From: Streptomyces violascens
GTDB taxonomy: Bacteria; Actinomycetota; Actinomycetes; Streptomycetales; Streptomycetaceae
NCBI RefSeq assembly: GCF_014649955.1
Contig: NZ_BMUA01000006.1
Span: 186,001-250,000, forward strand
Direction of reading: 5' to 3'
Length of the DNA: 64,000 bases
Every line of letters starts with the position of its first letter. The first letter of the stretch is position 1. The notes beneath the pieces are model-generated. The model was given only the letters and a program-made list of their open reading frames with translations. It did not search any database and had not been told where the DNA came from. The position numbers and the translations under genes were made by a program. Shown here piece by piece: positions 40,258 through 49,020 of this stretch.

Positions 40258-41189
40258 CGTGCGTTGGCCTCCTCGGCCGAGGTGATGGCGACGAAGGCCT
40301 GCTCCAGGCCGAGGCCCGCGACTTCGAGGTTGCGCGGGTAGAGGCCGAGCCCGTACACCGCGTGCATCGTGGCGTCGGCGTCGTGCGACTGGATGCGGAC
40401 GGTGCGGCCCGAGATGTCGATGGTGGACAGGAAGGGGAGCCCGCGCAGCGCGGCCTCGTCGATGGCGCCTTCGAGGTCGAAGCTGACCCGGCGGGCGCCG
40501 GCCTTGGCCTTGATCTCGGCCGCGGTGCCGTCCGCGAGCAGCTTGCCCTTGTGCAGGACGAGCACCCGGTCGGCGATCGCGTCGGCCTCTTCCAGGTAGT
40601 GCGTGGCGAACAGGACCGTACGGCCCTGGGCCGCCTGCTCGCGCATGGTCGCCCAGAAGGCCTGGCGGGCGGTGACGTCCATGCCGGTGGTCGGCTCGTC
40701 GAGGACGATCAGGTCGTTGGCCCCGGCGGTCGCGAGCGCGAAGCGGACGCGCTGCTCCTGGCCGCCGGAGAGCTTGTTGACCTTGCGATCGGCTATCTGG
40801 GTGATCCCGGCGCGGTCCATGACCTCGGCGACCGGGTACGGCTTGGGGTGCAGGTCGCAGCCGAGCTTGACCAGCTCGCGCACGGTCACGTCCTCCATCA
40901 GGCCGCCGCTCTGCAGCATCGCGCCGACCTTGCCGGCGTTGATGGCCTGCGAGGGCGTCATCCCGAAGAGGCTGACCCTGCCGGAGTCGGCGTTGCGCAG
41001 GCCGAGCAGCAGGTCGAGGGTGGAGGACTTGCCGGCGCCGTTGGGGCCGAGCAGGGCGACCGTCTCGCCGGGGTGCAGCCGCAGCGACAGGTCGGCCACG
41101 GCACGGACCTTGCCGTAGCTCTTGGTCACGTTCTCGAAGCTCACCACGGACTGTGCGGTCCGCTCGGCGGGAGGTGCTGTCTGCGTCAT
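40254..41189 (-). CDS. ABC exporter ATP-binding protein
   Basis: 311 residues: Walker A GPNGAGKSS, Q-loop AMLQSGGLMEDVTV, signature LSGGQEQR, Walker B LIVLDEPTTGMD, H-loop FATHYLEEAD. A C-terminal about 80-residue extension follows, as in DrrA/CcmA-type exporters. It is the first gene of a four-gene operon (ATPase - permease - kinase - regulator) joined by successive 4-base overlaps, a layout in which the two-component system usually controls the exporter. A palindromic site lies 59 bases upstream of the start. Confidence 0.93.
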   Translation of the reverse strand: MTQTAPPAERTAQSVVSFENVTKSYGKVRAVADLSLRLHPGETVALLGPNGAGKSSTLDLLLGLRNADSGRVSLFGMTPSQAINAGKVGAMLQSGGLMEDVTVRELVKLGCDLHPKPYPVAEVMDRAGITQIADRKVNKLSGGQEQRVRFALATAGANDLIVLDEPTTGMDVTARQAFWATMREQAAQGRTVLFATHYLEEADAIADRVLVLHKGKLLADGTAAEIKAKAGARRVSFDLEGAIDEAALRGLPFLSTIDISGRTVRIQSHDADATMHAVYGLGLYPRNLEVAGLGLEQAFVAITSAEEANAR

Positions 41190-41247
41190 GGGTCAAGATT
41201 CGCCCGGACGCACCTCACGGCGGCAGTGCCGGGCGTCGTGACTCCCG

Positions 41248-41277
41248 CATGACGGATGTCATGGATGCAGGCATGAC
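41248..41277. promoter_or_regulatory. Putative operator of the ABC/two-component operon
   Basis: CATGAC-GGAT-GTCATG (41248-41263) is a perfect inverted repeat, with a further CATGAC half-site at 41272-41277. It lies just upstream of the ABC operon and could bind the NarL-type regulator encoded in it. Confidence 0.5.
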
Positions 41278-41408
41278 ACCGCCCCCGCACCGCGGGGGTA
41301 CGGGGGCGTTCGTGCCTCACAAGGGGCGCGGGCAACTGCACTGCCTGCCACGGACGGCCCGCACTGGGATCCTCGCACTCCCCGGTGCCGGCCGCACCCT
41401 CGGAGCGG

Positions 41409-43514
41409 CTAGCTGGGGTTGAGATCGATCGTGGCGGTCCGCTCGGCGGCGGTCTTTCCGAGGAGTGCGGTCTTCATCGCGTTGGCCACGTCGTCCGCGG
41501 ACACCTCGTGCTTCTGGCCGCCCTGGTTGACCATGATCCCCTTGAACGTGGAGCCGATGAGCTCGGTGATCGCGGCCTTGTCGTAGACCTCCACCAGCTT
41601 CCCCCCGTTCGCCTTCATCGAGAGGATCTTGGGGAGCGACTTCGAGGGGCCGAAGGGCAGCGACTTGGTGCCCGCCTTGATCGTGACGATCCCGGACATC
41701 GCGGGCTGCGCGAAGTCCTTCATCGCCCGGTCGATCTCGGTCTGGCTGATGGTGGGCTGGCGGACCGCGACCGGCAGCGACACCGGGTCGGACTTGCCGG
41801 TCTGCACCATCGTCCGGTACGCGTCCTTCACCGAGATCATCGAGCGGTTCACGTCGAGCGCCTTGCCCGCCTTGCCCGGCACGGCGACGGCCTTGCCCGG
41901 CACGAACTTGATCGTGCCCTCGGTCGACGAGCCCGACGTCCCGGCGAGGTCGGTCAGGGCGACGCCGAGCTTCTCCTCGTCGACCGGGATCACCGGTTCG
42001 GCCACCCGTTTGCCGCCGAAGAGCGAGCCGATCACGGACACCGGGTTGTAGTCGGCGCCCGCCGCGGCCCGCACGGTCGCCTGGCTGTCCAGCGAGAGCC
42101 CCGCGATCTCGGGCTTGAGCTGCGTCTGCTTGCCGTCGACCGTGAGGTTCAGCGGCTGGATGGCGCGCTTGCCGAGGGTCTGGTCGAGCTTGGAGACGGC
42201 CGCCTCCTTGGTGCCGCCGCCGATGTCGACGCCGAGCACCGTGGTGCCCTTGGGGACCTCGGAGTGGTTCAGGACGAGACCGGCGCCGTACGCCACGCCG
42301 AGCAGGGCGACCAGGCCGCCACCGAGCAGGGCCAGCTTGGAGCGGCCCTTCTTGGCGGGCGCGGGCGCCGCAGGCTTGGTGGTGCGCTGCGGCGGGGCCG
42401 GGGGCTCGGCCTCGTCGAAGTCGGCGGCCGGGGGCGGCGTGAGCTTCGGGCCGCCGGGGCCGGGCGGGAAGGAGCTGCCCCGGTGCTCCGGCGGGACGAC
42501 CGGGATGCCGCTGGTCAGAGTGTCGCCGGAGACATGGCCGCCGGGGGCGGGCGCCGCCGGGTTGACGGCCGGGCTCGCGAGCGGGTTGCCCACGGTGTGT
42601 GTGAGCGGGCTCGGCGCCGGGGCCTGCGGGGTGAGGATCGCCGTGTCGTCGGACAGCACGGGGGCGGGGCTCTGGCCGCCGGGCGCGAAGGGGTGACTGC
42701 CGCCCGCGCCGGGACCCTGGGCCGGGTTCCGGCCGAAGTCCTGGCCGGGCCGTACGCCGTCGCCACCGGGGCGAAGACCGTCACCGAACCCGGTGTCGGG
42801 GCCCGGGCCTTCACCGAGGCCTCGGCCCAACTCGGGCCGCGGGCCCGGGAGCTGACCGGCGTCCACGCCGAAGGCCGAGCCCTCGGGAGGCCGGGAGCCC
42901 GGCGCGGCGCCCTGGCCCGTGCCCGTGCGGCCGGCGACGGGCCGCACCGGCAGCGCGGCGTTCCCGGTGACGGGCCCCGTGGTCGGTCCTGACGGCTGGC
43001 CCGGGCGCGCCCCGGCCGGGCCGTCGAGGCGGCCGGATCCGTCGGCGCCCGGCGACCCGGTGCCCGAACCGTCGGAGAAGTACGGAAGGTCGGCCCTCGG
43101 GGTGCCGCCCGGCGGGGTCGGCGGAGAGGAGGGCGCCGTCGGGGACTTGCGCGGGGCGAACCAGTTGCTGGTGGGCCGCTCTTCGGCGGCCGGTTCCTCG
43201 GCGTCCGGCTCGGGCGTCACGGGCCTGGGCACCGAACCGGTGCGCTCGCTCACGCCTTCCGCGTCCGCCGGCTTGGCGGCGTCGCTCATCGGCGTACGCA
43301 CCACGACCGGCGGGATGGGCCGCGAGCCCGGGATGTTGATCCGGATCCGCGTCGTCAGCGTGGTCTCGGTCTTCGGCTCGTCCGGCTCGGCAGCGGCTTC
43401 AGGAGCGCCCTGGCCCGCGGACGACGGGGTTCCGTACGGCGGGGTGCCCGAGGGGTACCCGGCTGTGCCGCGCCCCTGGGGGCCGGAGGACGGACTGTCA
43501 GTTTCACGACTCAA
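41409..43514 (-). CDS. Large membrane protein with peptidoglycan-binding-like (VanW-associated) domains
   Basis: 701 residues from TTG 43514 (GGGAGAG upstream, protein begins SRETDSPSSG); a GTG 10 codons earlier is possible. The first about 385 residues are a disordered, cytoplasmic Pro/Gly/Ala-rich region. A basic KKGRSK precedes one membrane helix (LALLGGGLVALLGVAYGAGL). Outside are two repeated PG_binding_4/YoaR-type domains (KGTTVLGVDIGGGTKEAAVS, PEIAGLSLDSQATVRAAAG). The VanW domain itself is not visible. Probably a cell-wall associated protein. Confidence 0.78.
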   Translation of the reverse strand: MSRETDSPSSGPQGRGTAGYPSGTPPYGTPSSAGQGAPEAAAEPDEPKTETTLTTRIRINIPGSRPIPPVVVRTPMSDAAKPADAEGVSERTGSVPRPVTPEPDAEEPAAEERPTSNWFAPRKSPTAPSSPPTPPGGTPRADLPYFSDGSGTGSPGADGSGRLDGPAGARPGQPSGPTTGPVTGNAALPVRPVAGRTGTGQGAAPGSRPPEGSAFGVDAGQLPGPRPELGRGLGEGPGPDTGFGDGLRPGGDGVRPGQDFGRNPAQGPGAGGSHPFAPGGQSPAPVLSDDTAILTPQAPAPSPLTHTVGNPLASPAVNPAAPAPGGHVSGDTLTSGIPVVPPEHRGSSFPPGPGGPKLTPPPAADFDEAEPPAPPQRTTKPAAPAPAKKGRSKLALLGGGLVALLGVAYGAGLVLNHSEVPKGTTVLGVDIGGGTKEAAVSKLDQTLGKRAIQPLNLTVDGKQTQLKPEIAGLSLDSQATVRAAAGADYNPVSVIGSLFGGKRVAEPVIPVDEEKLGVALTDLAGTSGSSTEGTIKFVPGKAVAVPGKAGKALDVNRSMISVKDAYRTMVQTGKSDPVSLPVAVRQPTISQTEIDRAMKDFAQPAMSGIVTIKAGTKSLPFGPSKSLPKILSMKANGGKLVEVYDKAAITELIGSTFKGIMVNQGGQKHEVSADDVANAMKTALLGKTAAERTATIDLNPS

Positions 43515-43682
43515 GGCTGGTTCTCTCCCGATTGGCTCCGCCACCCGGTCTCGTTCTTGTGGTGCCTCTGTACGGGCGGCTCGGCGGCGCGCACCACCAT
43601 ACTGGCCGCCGTCGTTGCAAACGGGGCGGCCCGGAGAAGGCGCGCCCCCTCCCCTTCTACTGCGTCGTCGCGACTGCGCACG

Positions 43683-44090
43683 TCACTTGCCAAGTCGGGC
43701 GGCCGGACCGCCGGGTTGCGCGAATCCACCGATCGTGGCGCAGATCACAGCTGCAACCATCCCGCCGAGCAGGAAGACGTACGACCCTGCTCCGGCGCCG
43801 AACACGAAGTCGCCCTCGGGGCGCGAGGCGGTCAGCAGGACGACGGCGACCAGCCAGCCGGCCGCGGGCGCCCCCACGCCGCCCCGGCTGCCCATGAGTT
43901 GCGTACCGGACCAGAAGAGCCCGACGGCTCCGGCGAGGGACAGCACGAGGCCGCCCGGGAACCAGGCCGTCTGCACGAGCGCCCCGGCCACGCCGACGAG
44001 CGCGCCGAGCACGACGAGCAGCAGGTACAGCGCGATGCGCGCGGCGCCGCCGCCCGTCCTTGTGTCATCCATGGCGGTACGTTTACTCAC
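43683..44090 (-). CDS. DUF6113-like four-helix membrane protein
   Basis: 135 residues from GTG 44090, which overlaps the mshB stop in GTGA, so it is translationally coupled. Four hydrophobic segments: [53 protein letters not shown] and [20 protein letters not shown]. No known function. The obligatory coupling with MshB hints at a mycothiol-related or simply co-expressed membrane role. Confidence 0.78.
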   Translation of the reverse strand: MSKRTAMDDTRTGGGAARIALYLLLVVLGALVGVAGALVQTAWFPGGLVLSLAGAVGLFWSGTQLMGSRGGVGAPAAGWLVAVVLLTASRPEGDFVFGAGAGSYVFLLGGMVAAVICATIGGFAQPGGPAARLGK

Positions 44091-44974
44091 TTGCCCACAC
44101 CTTCAAACAGGTCGTGTTCGCGCTGCCCGGCCGGAACTCCCGGCACGCCCGCCGCCAATTGGTAGTACTCGGTGGTGAAGATCGGCTGGCCCAGGTCGTT
44201 GGAGAGTGCGAAGTAGGGCCCCTGGACGGCGATCTGCGTCTCGTGGGCGCGCATCGCGGCAGCTTTGGCAGCGGCGAACGCGGTGCCGTCGATCTCGGCC
44301 GTGATGTCCGGCTCGTCCACGACACCCGGTACGTCGTCGATGGCGGCGATGCCGGGGAAGTCCGTGTTCGCGGTGCGCAGCTCGGCGAAGGCGGCCTCGG
44401 CGACCGGGCGGGGCACCCGGTTCCAGTAGATCTTCGCGACGGAGTGCGGATCGCCCAGGTCGCGGCGGTACCCGGACTCGGCGGCGAGTTCGGCCGCGCG
44501 CATGGCGACCCGGTGCGCCTGGATGTGGTCGGGGTGCCCGTAGCCGCCGTCTGGGTCGTAGGTGACGAGGACCTGCGGGCGCACGGAGCGGATCACCTCT
44601 ACGAGGTACGCGGCCGCCTCGTCCACGTCGGTGTTCCAGAACGCGTCGGCGCGGTGGTTCTGCTCGACGCCCATCATTCCGGAGTCGTGGAAGCGGCCCG
44701 GGCCGCCGAGGAAACGGTGGTCGGTGACGCCCAGTTCCTTCATCGCGGCGGCGAGTTCGCCGATCCGGTGGGCGCCGAGGCCGCCCTCCCGGTCGGGCGC
44801 GAGATGGGCGAGCTCCGGCGGGATGACCTCGCCCTCCTCGCCGAGCGTGCAGGTCACCAGAGCGACGTGCGCGCCTTCGGCGGCGTACTTGGCCATGGTG
44901 GCGCCGTTGTTGATCGACTCGTCGTCCGGGTGCGCATGCACCAGGAGAAGACGGCGGGCGGGGAGTTCCGACAT
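44087..44974 (-). CDS. mshB: N-acetyl-1-D-myo-inositol-2-amino-2-deoxy-alpha-D-glucopyranoside deacetylase
   Basis: 295 residues, LmbE/PIG-L fold. HPDDE at 15-19 (zinc His and Asp, catalytic Asp), and the second zinc site in [16 protein letters not shown]. The extended C-terminal region ([22 protein letters not shown]) distinguishes MshB/Mca from smaller LmbE proteins; length and the position upstream of a DUF6113-type gene favour MshB. It deacetylates GlcNAc-Ins in mycothiol synthesis. The start is 6 bases after TAGGCT (44981-44986, reverse), probably leaderless. Confidence 0.92.
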   Translation of the reverse strand: MSELPARRLLLVHAHPDDESINNGATMAKYAAEGAHVALVTCTLGEEGEVIPPELAHLAPDREGGLGAHRIGELAAAMKELGVTDHRFLGGPGRFHDSGMMGVEQNHRADAFWNTDVDEAAAYLVEVIRSVRPQVLVTYDPDGGYGHPDHIQAHRVAMRAAELAAESGYRRDLGDPHSVAKIYWNRVPRPVAEAAFAELRTANTDFPGIAAIDDVPGVVDEPDITAEIDGTAFAAAKAAAMRAHETQIAVQGPYFALSNDLGQPIFTTEYYQLAAGVPGVPAGQREHDLFEGVGK

Positions 44975-45048
44975 GGGCCCAGCCTACGAGGCCGGGGCCG
45001 GGCGGCGCCCACCCGCCGCCGGGCTTCAGGACAGGCTGCGGGCGCTCG

Positions 45049-45243
45049 CTAGAACTTGATCCCCCCGATCATCCCCGCCACGTTGCTGGTCACTTGGCTG
45101 ATGGTGGGGGCGATGGACGAACTCGCCAGATAGAAGCCGAGCAGCATGCAGACCGCCGCGTGTCCGGCCTTGAGCCCGGATTTCCGGACCAGCAGGAAGA
45201 CGACGATCGCCAGCAGCACCACCGCCGAAATCGAGAGTGCCAC
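45049..45243 (-). CDS. Conserved 64-aa membrane protein
   Basis: GTG 45243 with GGAGG 9 bases upstream. Two hydrophobic helices: LSISAVVLLAIVVFLLVRKS and AAVCMLLGFYLASSSIAP, then SQVTSNVAGMIGGIKF. I recall near-identical short proteins in other Streptomyces. The size and two-helix hairpin resemble holins or small accessory membrane proteins, but there is no phage context. Function unknown. Confidence 0.72.
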   Translation of the reverse strand: MALSISAVVLLAIVVFLLVRKSGLKAGHAAVCMLLGFYLASSSIAPTISQVTSNVAGMIGGIKF

Positions 45244-45434
45244 GGCGGTTCACCTCCATCTGTTCCGGTGGTCGGACGGACCCAGCAATGCGCATACAGC
45301 CAGCAGGTTCATACCCACCGAGCGCTACGGATCATAACTTTCCGTGGGAACGCATTGATCGGGGCACGGGCGCACATGGGGCGCACGCGGCTCGCACCTG
45401 GGCGGGCCGCACCGGGGGCGACTAGGTTCCCCTC

Positions 45435-47600
45435 ATGACGACCACCGCATCCAGGCACCCAGAGGACCCCGGGCAGCTCTCGTTCCCCCGGCACTCAGCA
45501 CGGACCCAGCGCTTCACGCTCGGTGCGCCCCGCGCCTTCACCGTGTCGCCGGACGGCGAGCGGATCGTCTTCCTGCGCTCGCCGTCCGGCACCGAACGCA
45601 GCAACCGGCTCTGGGTACTCGACCTGGTGCGCGGTGGTACGGAGCGGATCGCGGCGGACCCCGGCACGCTGCTCGGCGGCCGGGGCGAGCAGCTCTCGGC
45701 GCAGGAGCGGGCGCGGCGCGAGCGCAGCAGGGAGGGTTCGGCCGGAATCGTCGCGTATGCCACTGACGCGGCCGTCGAACTCGCCGCCTTCGCGCTGTCC
45801 GGACGCCTTTTCACCGCCGAACTGCGCGCCGGCACCGCCCGCGAACTGCCGGTGCCGGGCCCGGTGCTCGACCCCCGCCCCTCCCCCGACGGTCGCCATG
45901 TGGCCTATGTGGCGCGGGGTGCGCTGCGGGTCGTGGGGGCCGAGGGCGAGGGCGACCGGGCGCTCGCCGAGCCCGAGTCACCCGAAGTGACGTACGGGCT
46001 TGCGGAGTTCATCGCCGCGGAGGAGATGTCCCGTTCGCGCGGCCACTGGTGGAGCCCCGGCTCGGACCGGCTCCTGGTCGCCCGCGCGGACGACTCGCCG
46101 GTGCGGCGCTGGTGGATCGCGGACCCGGCCAACCCCGGCCAGGAGCCCGTGCAGGTCGCCTATCCGGCGGCCGGCACGCCCAACGCCGAGGTGCGGCTCT
46201 TCCTGTACGCGCTGGACGGCACCCGTACCGAGGTCGTCTGGGACCGGGTCCGCCACCCCTATCTCGCCCGGGTCCACTGGTCCTCGGACGGGGCGCCGCT
46301 GCTGCTCGTCCAGTCCCGGGACCAGCGCACCCAGCTCCACCTCGCCGTCGACCCCGCGTCGGGCGCCACGCGCACCGTGCACGTCGACGAGGACGCGGAC
46401 TGGCTCGAACTCCTGCCGGGCGTCCCGGCGTGGGCTCCCGACGGCCGGCTGGTCCGGATCGCCGACGAGGGCGGGGCGCGCGTCCTGGCCGTCGGCGACC
46501 GGGCCCTGACCGGCGCACAGTTGCACGTCAGGGCGGTGCTCGACATCGGCGAGAGCGATGTCCTGATCTCTGCGTCCGCGGGTGCGAAGGCCCGCTCGGC
46601 GGCGGCCGGTGCTCCCGAGACCGGCGAGATCCACGTGTACCGGGTCAATGAGCTGGGTACGGAACGCGTCTCGGACGGCGCGGGAGTCCACTCGGCCGTG
46701 CGTTCAGGGGCGATCACGGTGCTCAGCTCCGCCCGGCCCGACCGGCCCGGGGCGGATGTCAGGGTGCTGCGGGACGGCAAGGAACTGGCCAAGATCGTCT
46801 CGTATGCCGCGACTCCCGGCCTCTCGGTGCGGCTCCGGCTGACCGAAGGGGGCGCACAGCGGATCCCGTGCGCCGTTCTGCTCCCGTCCCACTACCGCGA
46901 ATCCGACGGGCCGCTGCCCGTACTCATGGATCCGTACGGCGGACCGCACGGACAGCGGGTGGTGGCCGCGCACAACGCGCACCTCGCCTCGCAGTGGTTG
47001 GCCGACCAGGGCTTCGCGGTGGTCGTCGCCGACGGCCGCGGCACCCCCGGCCGCTCCCCGGCCTGGGAGAAGGCGGTCAAGAACGACTTCACCCTCGCCC
47101 TGGACGACCAGATCGAGGCGCTGCACGGCCTGGCGGGCACCTACCCCCTGGACCTCGGCCGGGTGGCGATGCGGGGCTGGTCCTTCGGCGGCTATCTGTC
47201 CGCGCTCGCCGTGCTGCGGCGGCCCGATGTCTTCCACGCGGGCATCGCCGGGGCGCCGGTGACGGACCTGGAGCTGTACGACACCCACTACACCGAGCGG
47301 TACCTGGGGCTCCCGTCCGAGAACCCCGAGGTGTACGACTCCAACTCCCTGGTCAGGAACGGCGAGTTGACCAGTCGCCCGGACCCGGCCCGCCCGCTGA
47401 TGGTCATCCACGGCATGGCGGACGACAACGTGGTGGTGGCCCACTCCCTGCGGCTGTCCTCCGCGCTCCTGGCGGCGGGCCACCCCCATGAGGTGCTCCC
47501 GCTCACGGGCGTGACGCACATGACCCCGCAGGAGCAGGTCGCCGAGAACCTGCTGCTGCTCCAAGTCGACTTCCTGCGCCGCTCGTTGGGGCTTCAGTAG
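45435..47600 (+). CDS. S9 family peptidase (dipeptidyl peptidase IV type)
   Basis: 721 residues from ATG 45435, 6 bases after TAGGTT (45423-45428), probably leaderless. An N-terminal beta-propeller (about 25-470) includes EFIAAEEMSRSRGHWWSP, whose double Glu matches the N-terminus-binding Glu pair of DPP-IV. The C-terminal alpha/beta hydrolase has GWSFGGYL (Ser583), GMADDNV (Asp) and GVTHMTP (His). No signal peptide, so cytosolic. It should remove N-terminal dipeptides. It lies directly upstream of three peptide importers. Confidence 0.92.
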   Translation: MTTTASRHPEDPGQLSFPRHSARTQRFTLGAPRAFTVSPDGERIVFLRSPSGTERSNRLWVLDLVRGGTERIAADPGTLLGGRGEQLSAQERARRERSREGSAGIVAYATDAAVELAAFALSGRLFTAELRAGTARELPVPGPVLDPRPSPDGRHVAYVARGALRVVGAEGEGDRALAEPESPEVTYGLAEFIAAEEMSRSRGHWWSPGSDRLLVARADDSPVRRWWIADPANPGQEPVQVAYPAAGTPNAEVRLFLYALDGTRTEVVWDRVRHPYLARVHWSSDGAPLLLVQSRDQRTQLHLAVDPASGATRTVHVDEDADWLELLPGVPAWAPDGRLVRIADEGGARVLAVGDRALTGAQLHVRAVLDIGESDVLISASAGAKARSAAAGAPETGEIHVYRVNELGTERVSDGAGVHSAVRSGAITVLSSARPDRPGADVRVLRDGKELAKIVSYAATPGLSVRLRLTEGGAQRIPCAVLLPSHYRESDGPLPVLMDPYGGPHGQRVVAAHNAHLASQWLADQGFAVVVADGRGTPGRSPAWEKAVKNDFTLALDDQIEALHGLAGTYPLDLGRVAMRGWSFGGYLSALAVLRRPDVFHAGIAGAPVTDLELYDTHYTERYLGLPSENPEVYDSNSLVRNGELTSRPDPARPLMVIHGMADDNVVVAHSLRLSSALLAAGHPHEVLPLTGVTHMTPQEQVAENLLLLQVDFLRRSLGLQ

Positions 47601-47954
47601 ACCCGAGCAGCACGAGTGACGGCCGGCCGGGCCACGGAAAGCCGCCCGGCCGGCCACGGCACCCGCACGGCCGTACGGTGCTCACCGTGCCATGTCCGTA
47701 TATCGGCGCCGCGACCGGCATGTTGCCCCCGCGTTACGGAAATTGATGGGCATTTAGCAGGAGATTCCGGATAAGCCGGGAGCCTGTCAAGCACGCATCC
47801 GCACCGAAGAATGAAATCTTGCACCAAGTAAAGCGATGAGTTCACCTCGGCCTGTACCAACCTCTTGACTCGCACCGCCGCACCCATGAATGTTCCGGTC
47901 AACAAATGACGCAACAGCGCCGCTGAATCCTTCCTGCGCGGAGGGCAATGCGAA
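47601..47954 (+). promoter_or_regulatory. Terminator and promoter region before the first peptide-transport operon
   Basis: 354 bases without a gene. A perfect 12-bp stem GGCCGGCCGGGC / GCCCGGCCGGCC (47621-47655) terminates the peptidase gene. After an A/T-richer stretch, TTGACT (47865-47870) with GAATGT (47888-47893) at 17-base spacing is a good promoter candidate. GGAGGGC precedes the first ATG. Confidence 0.6.
47621..47655. terminator. Terminator after the S9 peptidase
   Basis: GGCCGGCCGGGC (47621-47632) pairs perfectly with GCCCGGCCGGCC (47644-47655), with an 11-base loop. Confidence 0.8.
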
Positions 47955-48992
47955 ATGTCGAGTTCCACAAGAGCTGCCATGGAGCCATCCGATCCACTTC
48001 CCGGAGAAGGTGAGGCCCCCGGCCCGGCCGACGGTATCGAACCGAAGACGGGCGAACTTGTCGGACGCTCACCCGGGCGTCTCGCATGGATCCGGTTCAA
48101 ACGCGACAAGGCCGGAATCCTGTGTGCCTTTACGGTCCTCGGATTCATCCTGGTCGCCGTGGCCGCTCCACTCATCTCCAAGCTGTACGGAAAAGATCCC
48201 TACCAGCTGTACGGGCAGGACCGCGGGATGCTGAACAGCTACGGCATTCCGCTCAAGCCCAACGGCGGGATCGACGGCGACTTCTGGTTCGGCCTCGAAC
48301 CGAAGCTCGGCCGCGACGTGTTCACGCTTTTGATCTACGGAATCCGCACCTCGCTGCTCATCGCCCTCGCGGTCACCACGATCGCGGTGGTCATCGGCGT
48401 CCTCATCGGCCTGGTGCAGGGGTATCTGGGGGGCAGGACCGACTACTTCCTCGGCCGGTTCTCGGACCTCATGCTGTCCTTCCCGCAGCAGCTGTTCTTC
48501 ATCGCCTTCACCCCGGTGATCGTGGCCCTGTTCGTCTCGCCCACCGAGGAGGAGCCCGCCTATGTGCGGGTGGTGGCGCTGATCCTGGTGCAGCTGGTCC
48601 TCGGCTGGATGACGATCGGCCGGCTCATCCGGGCCCAGGTGCTCTCGCTGCGCGAGCGCGAGTTCATCGAGGCGGCGCGGCTCAGCGGCGCATCGGGATG
48701 GCGGATCATCCGCAAGGAACTGCTGCCCAACATCTGGTCGACCGTGCTCGTGCAGGCGACCCTGCTGCTCCCGGTCAACGTCACCGCCGAGGCGGGGCTC
48801 TCCTACCTCGGCGTCGGGGTCCACAGCCCGACTCCCGACTGGGGCCTGCTCTTCCAGTCCGGGGCCACGTACTACGACTCCGATCTCACCTTCATGTTCT
48901 TCCCCGGCATCGCGATGGTCGTCTTCGTCGTCGCGTTCAACCTGCTCGGGGATTCGGTCCGGGACGCTCTCGACCCCAAGACCGTGCGCTGA
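47955..48992 (+). CDS. Peptide ABC importer permease (DppC/OppC type), operon 1
   Basis: 345 residues. An unusually long polar N-terminus (about 50 residues), then six membrane helices. The coupling-helix EAA loop is EAARLSGASGWRIIRKELLP, and the protein ends LGDSVRDALDPKTVR, as in DppC/OppC. A lumenal insertion (DPYQLYGQDRGMLNSYGIPL) matches the N-terminal loop of the family. It is the first gene of operon 1, before the binding protein, which is an uncommon order. Confidence 0.91.
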   Translation: MSSSTRAAMEPSDPLPGEGEAPGPADGIEPKTGELVGRSPGRLAWIRFKRDKAGILCAFTVLGFILVAVAAPLISKLYGKDPYQLYGQDRGMLNSYGIPLKPNGGIDGDFWFGLEPKLGRDVFTLLIYGIRTSLLIALAVTTIAVVIGVLIGLVQGYLGGRTDYFLGRFSDLMLSFPQQLFFIAFTPVIVALFVSPTEEEPAYVRVVALILVQLVLGWMTIGRLIRAQVLSLREREFIEAARLSGASGWRIIRKELLPNIWSTVLVQATLLLPVNVTAEAGLSYLGVGVHSPTPDWGLLFQSGATYYDSDLTFMFFPGIAMVVFVVAFNLLGDSVRDALDPKTVR

Positions 48993-49020
48993 AGCCGATC
49001 ATCCTGACAGGCAGGAACTC

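Noticed and set aside
45049..45243. Phage holin
   Set aside because: Size and two helices fit, but there is no lysin or phage gene nearby.
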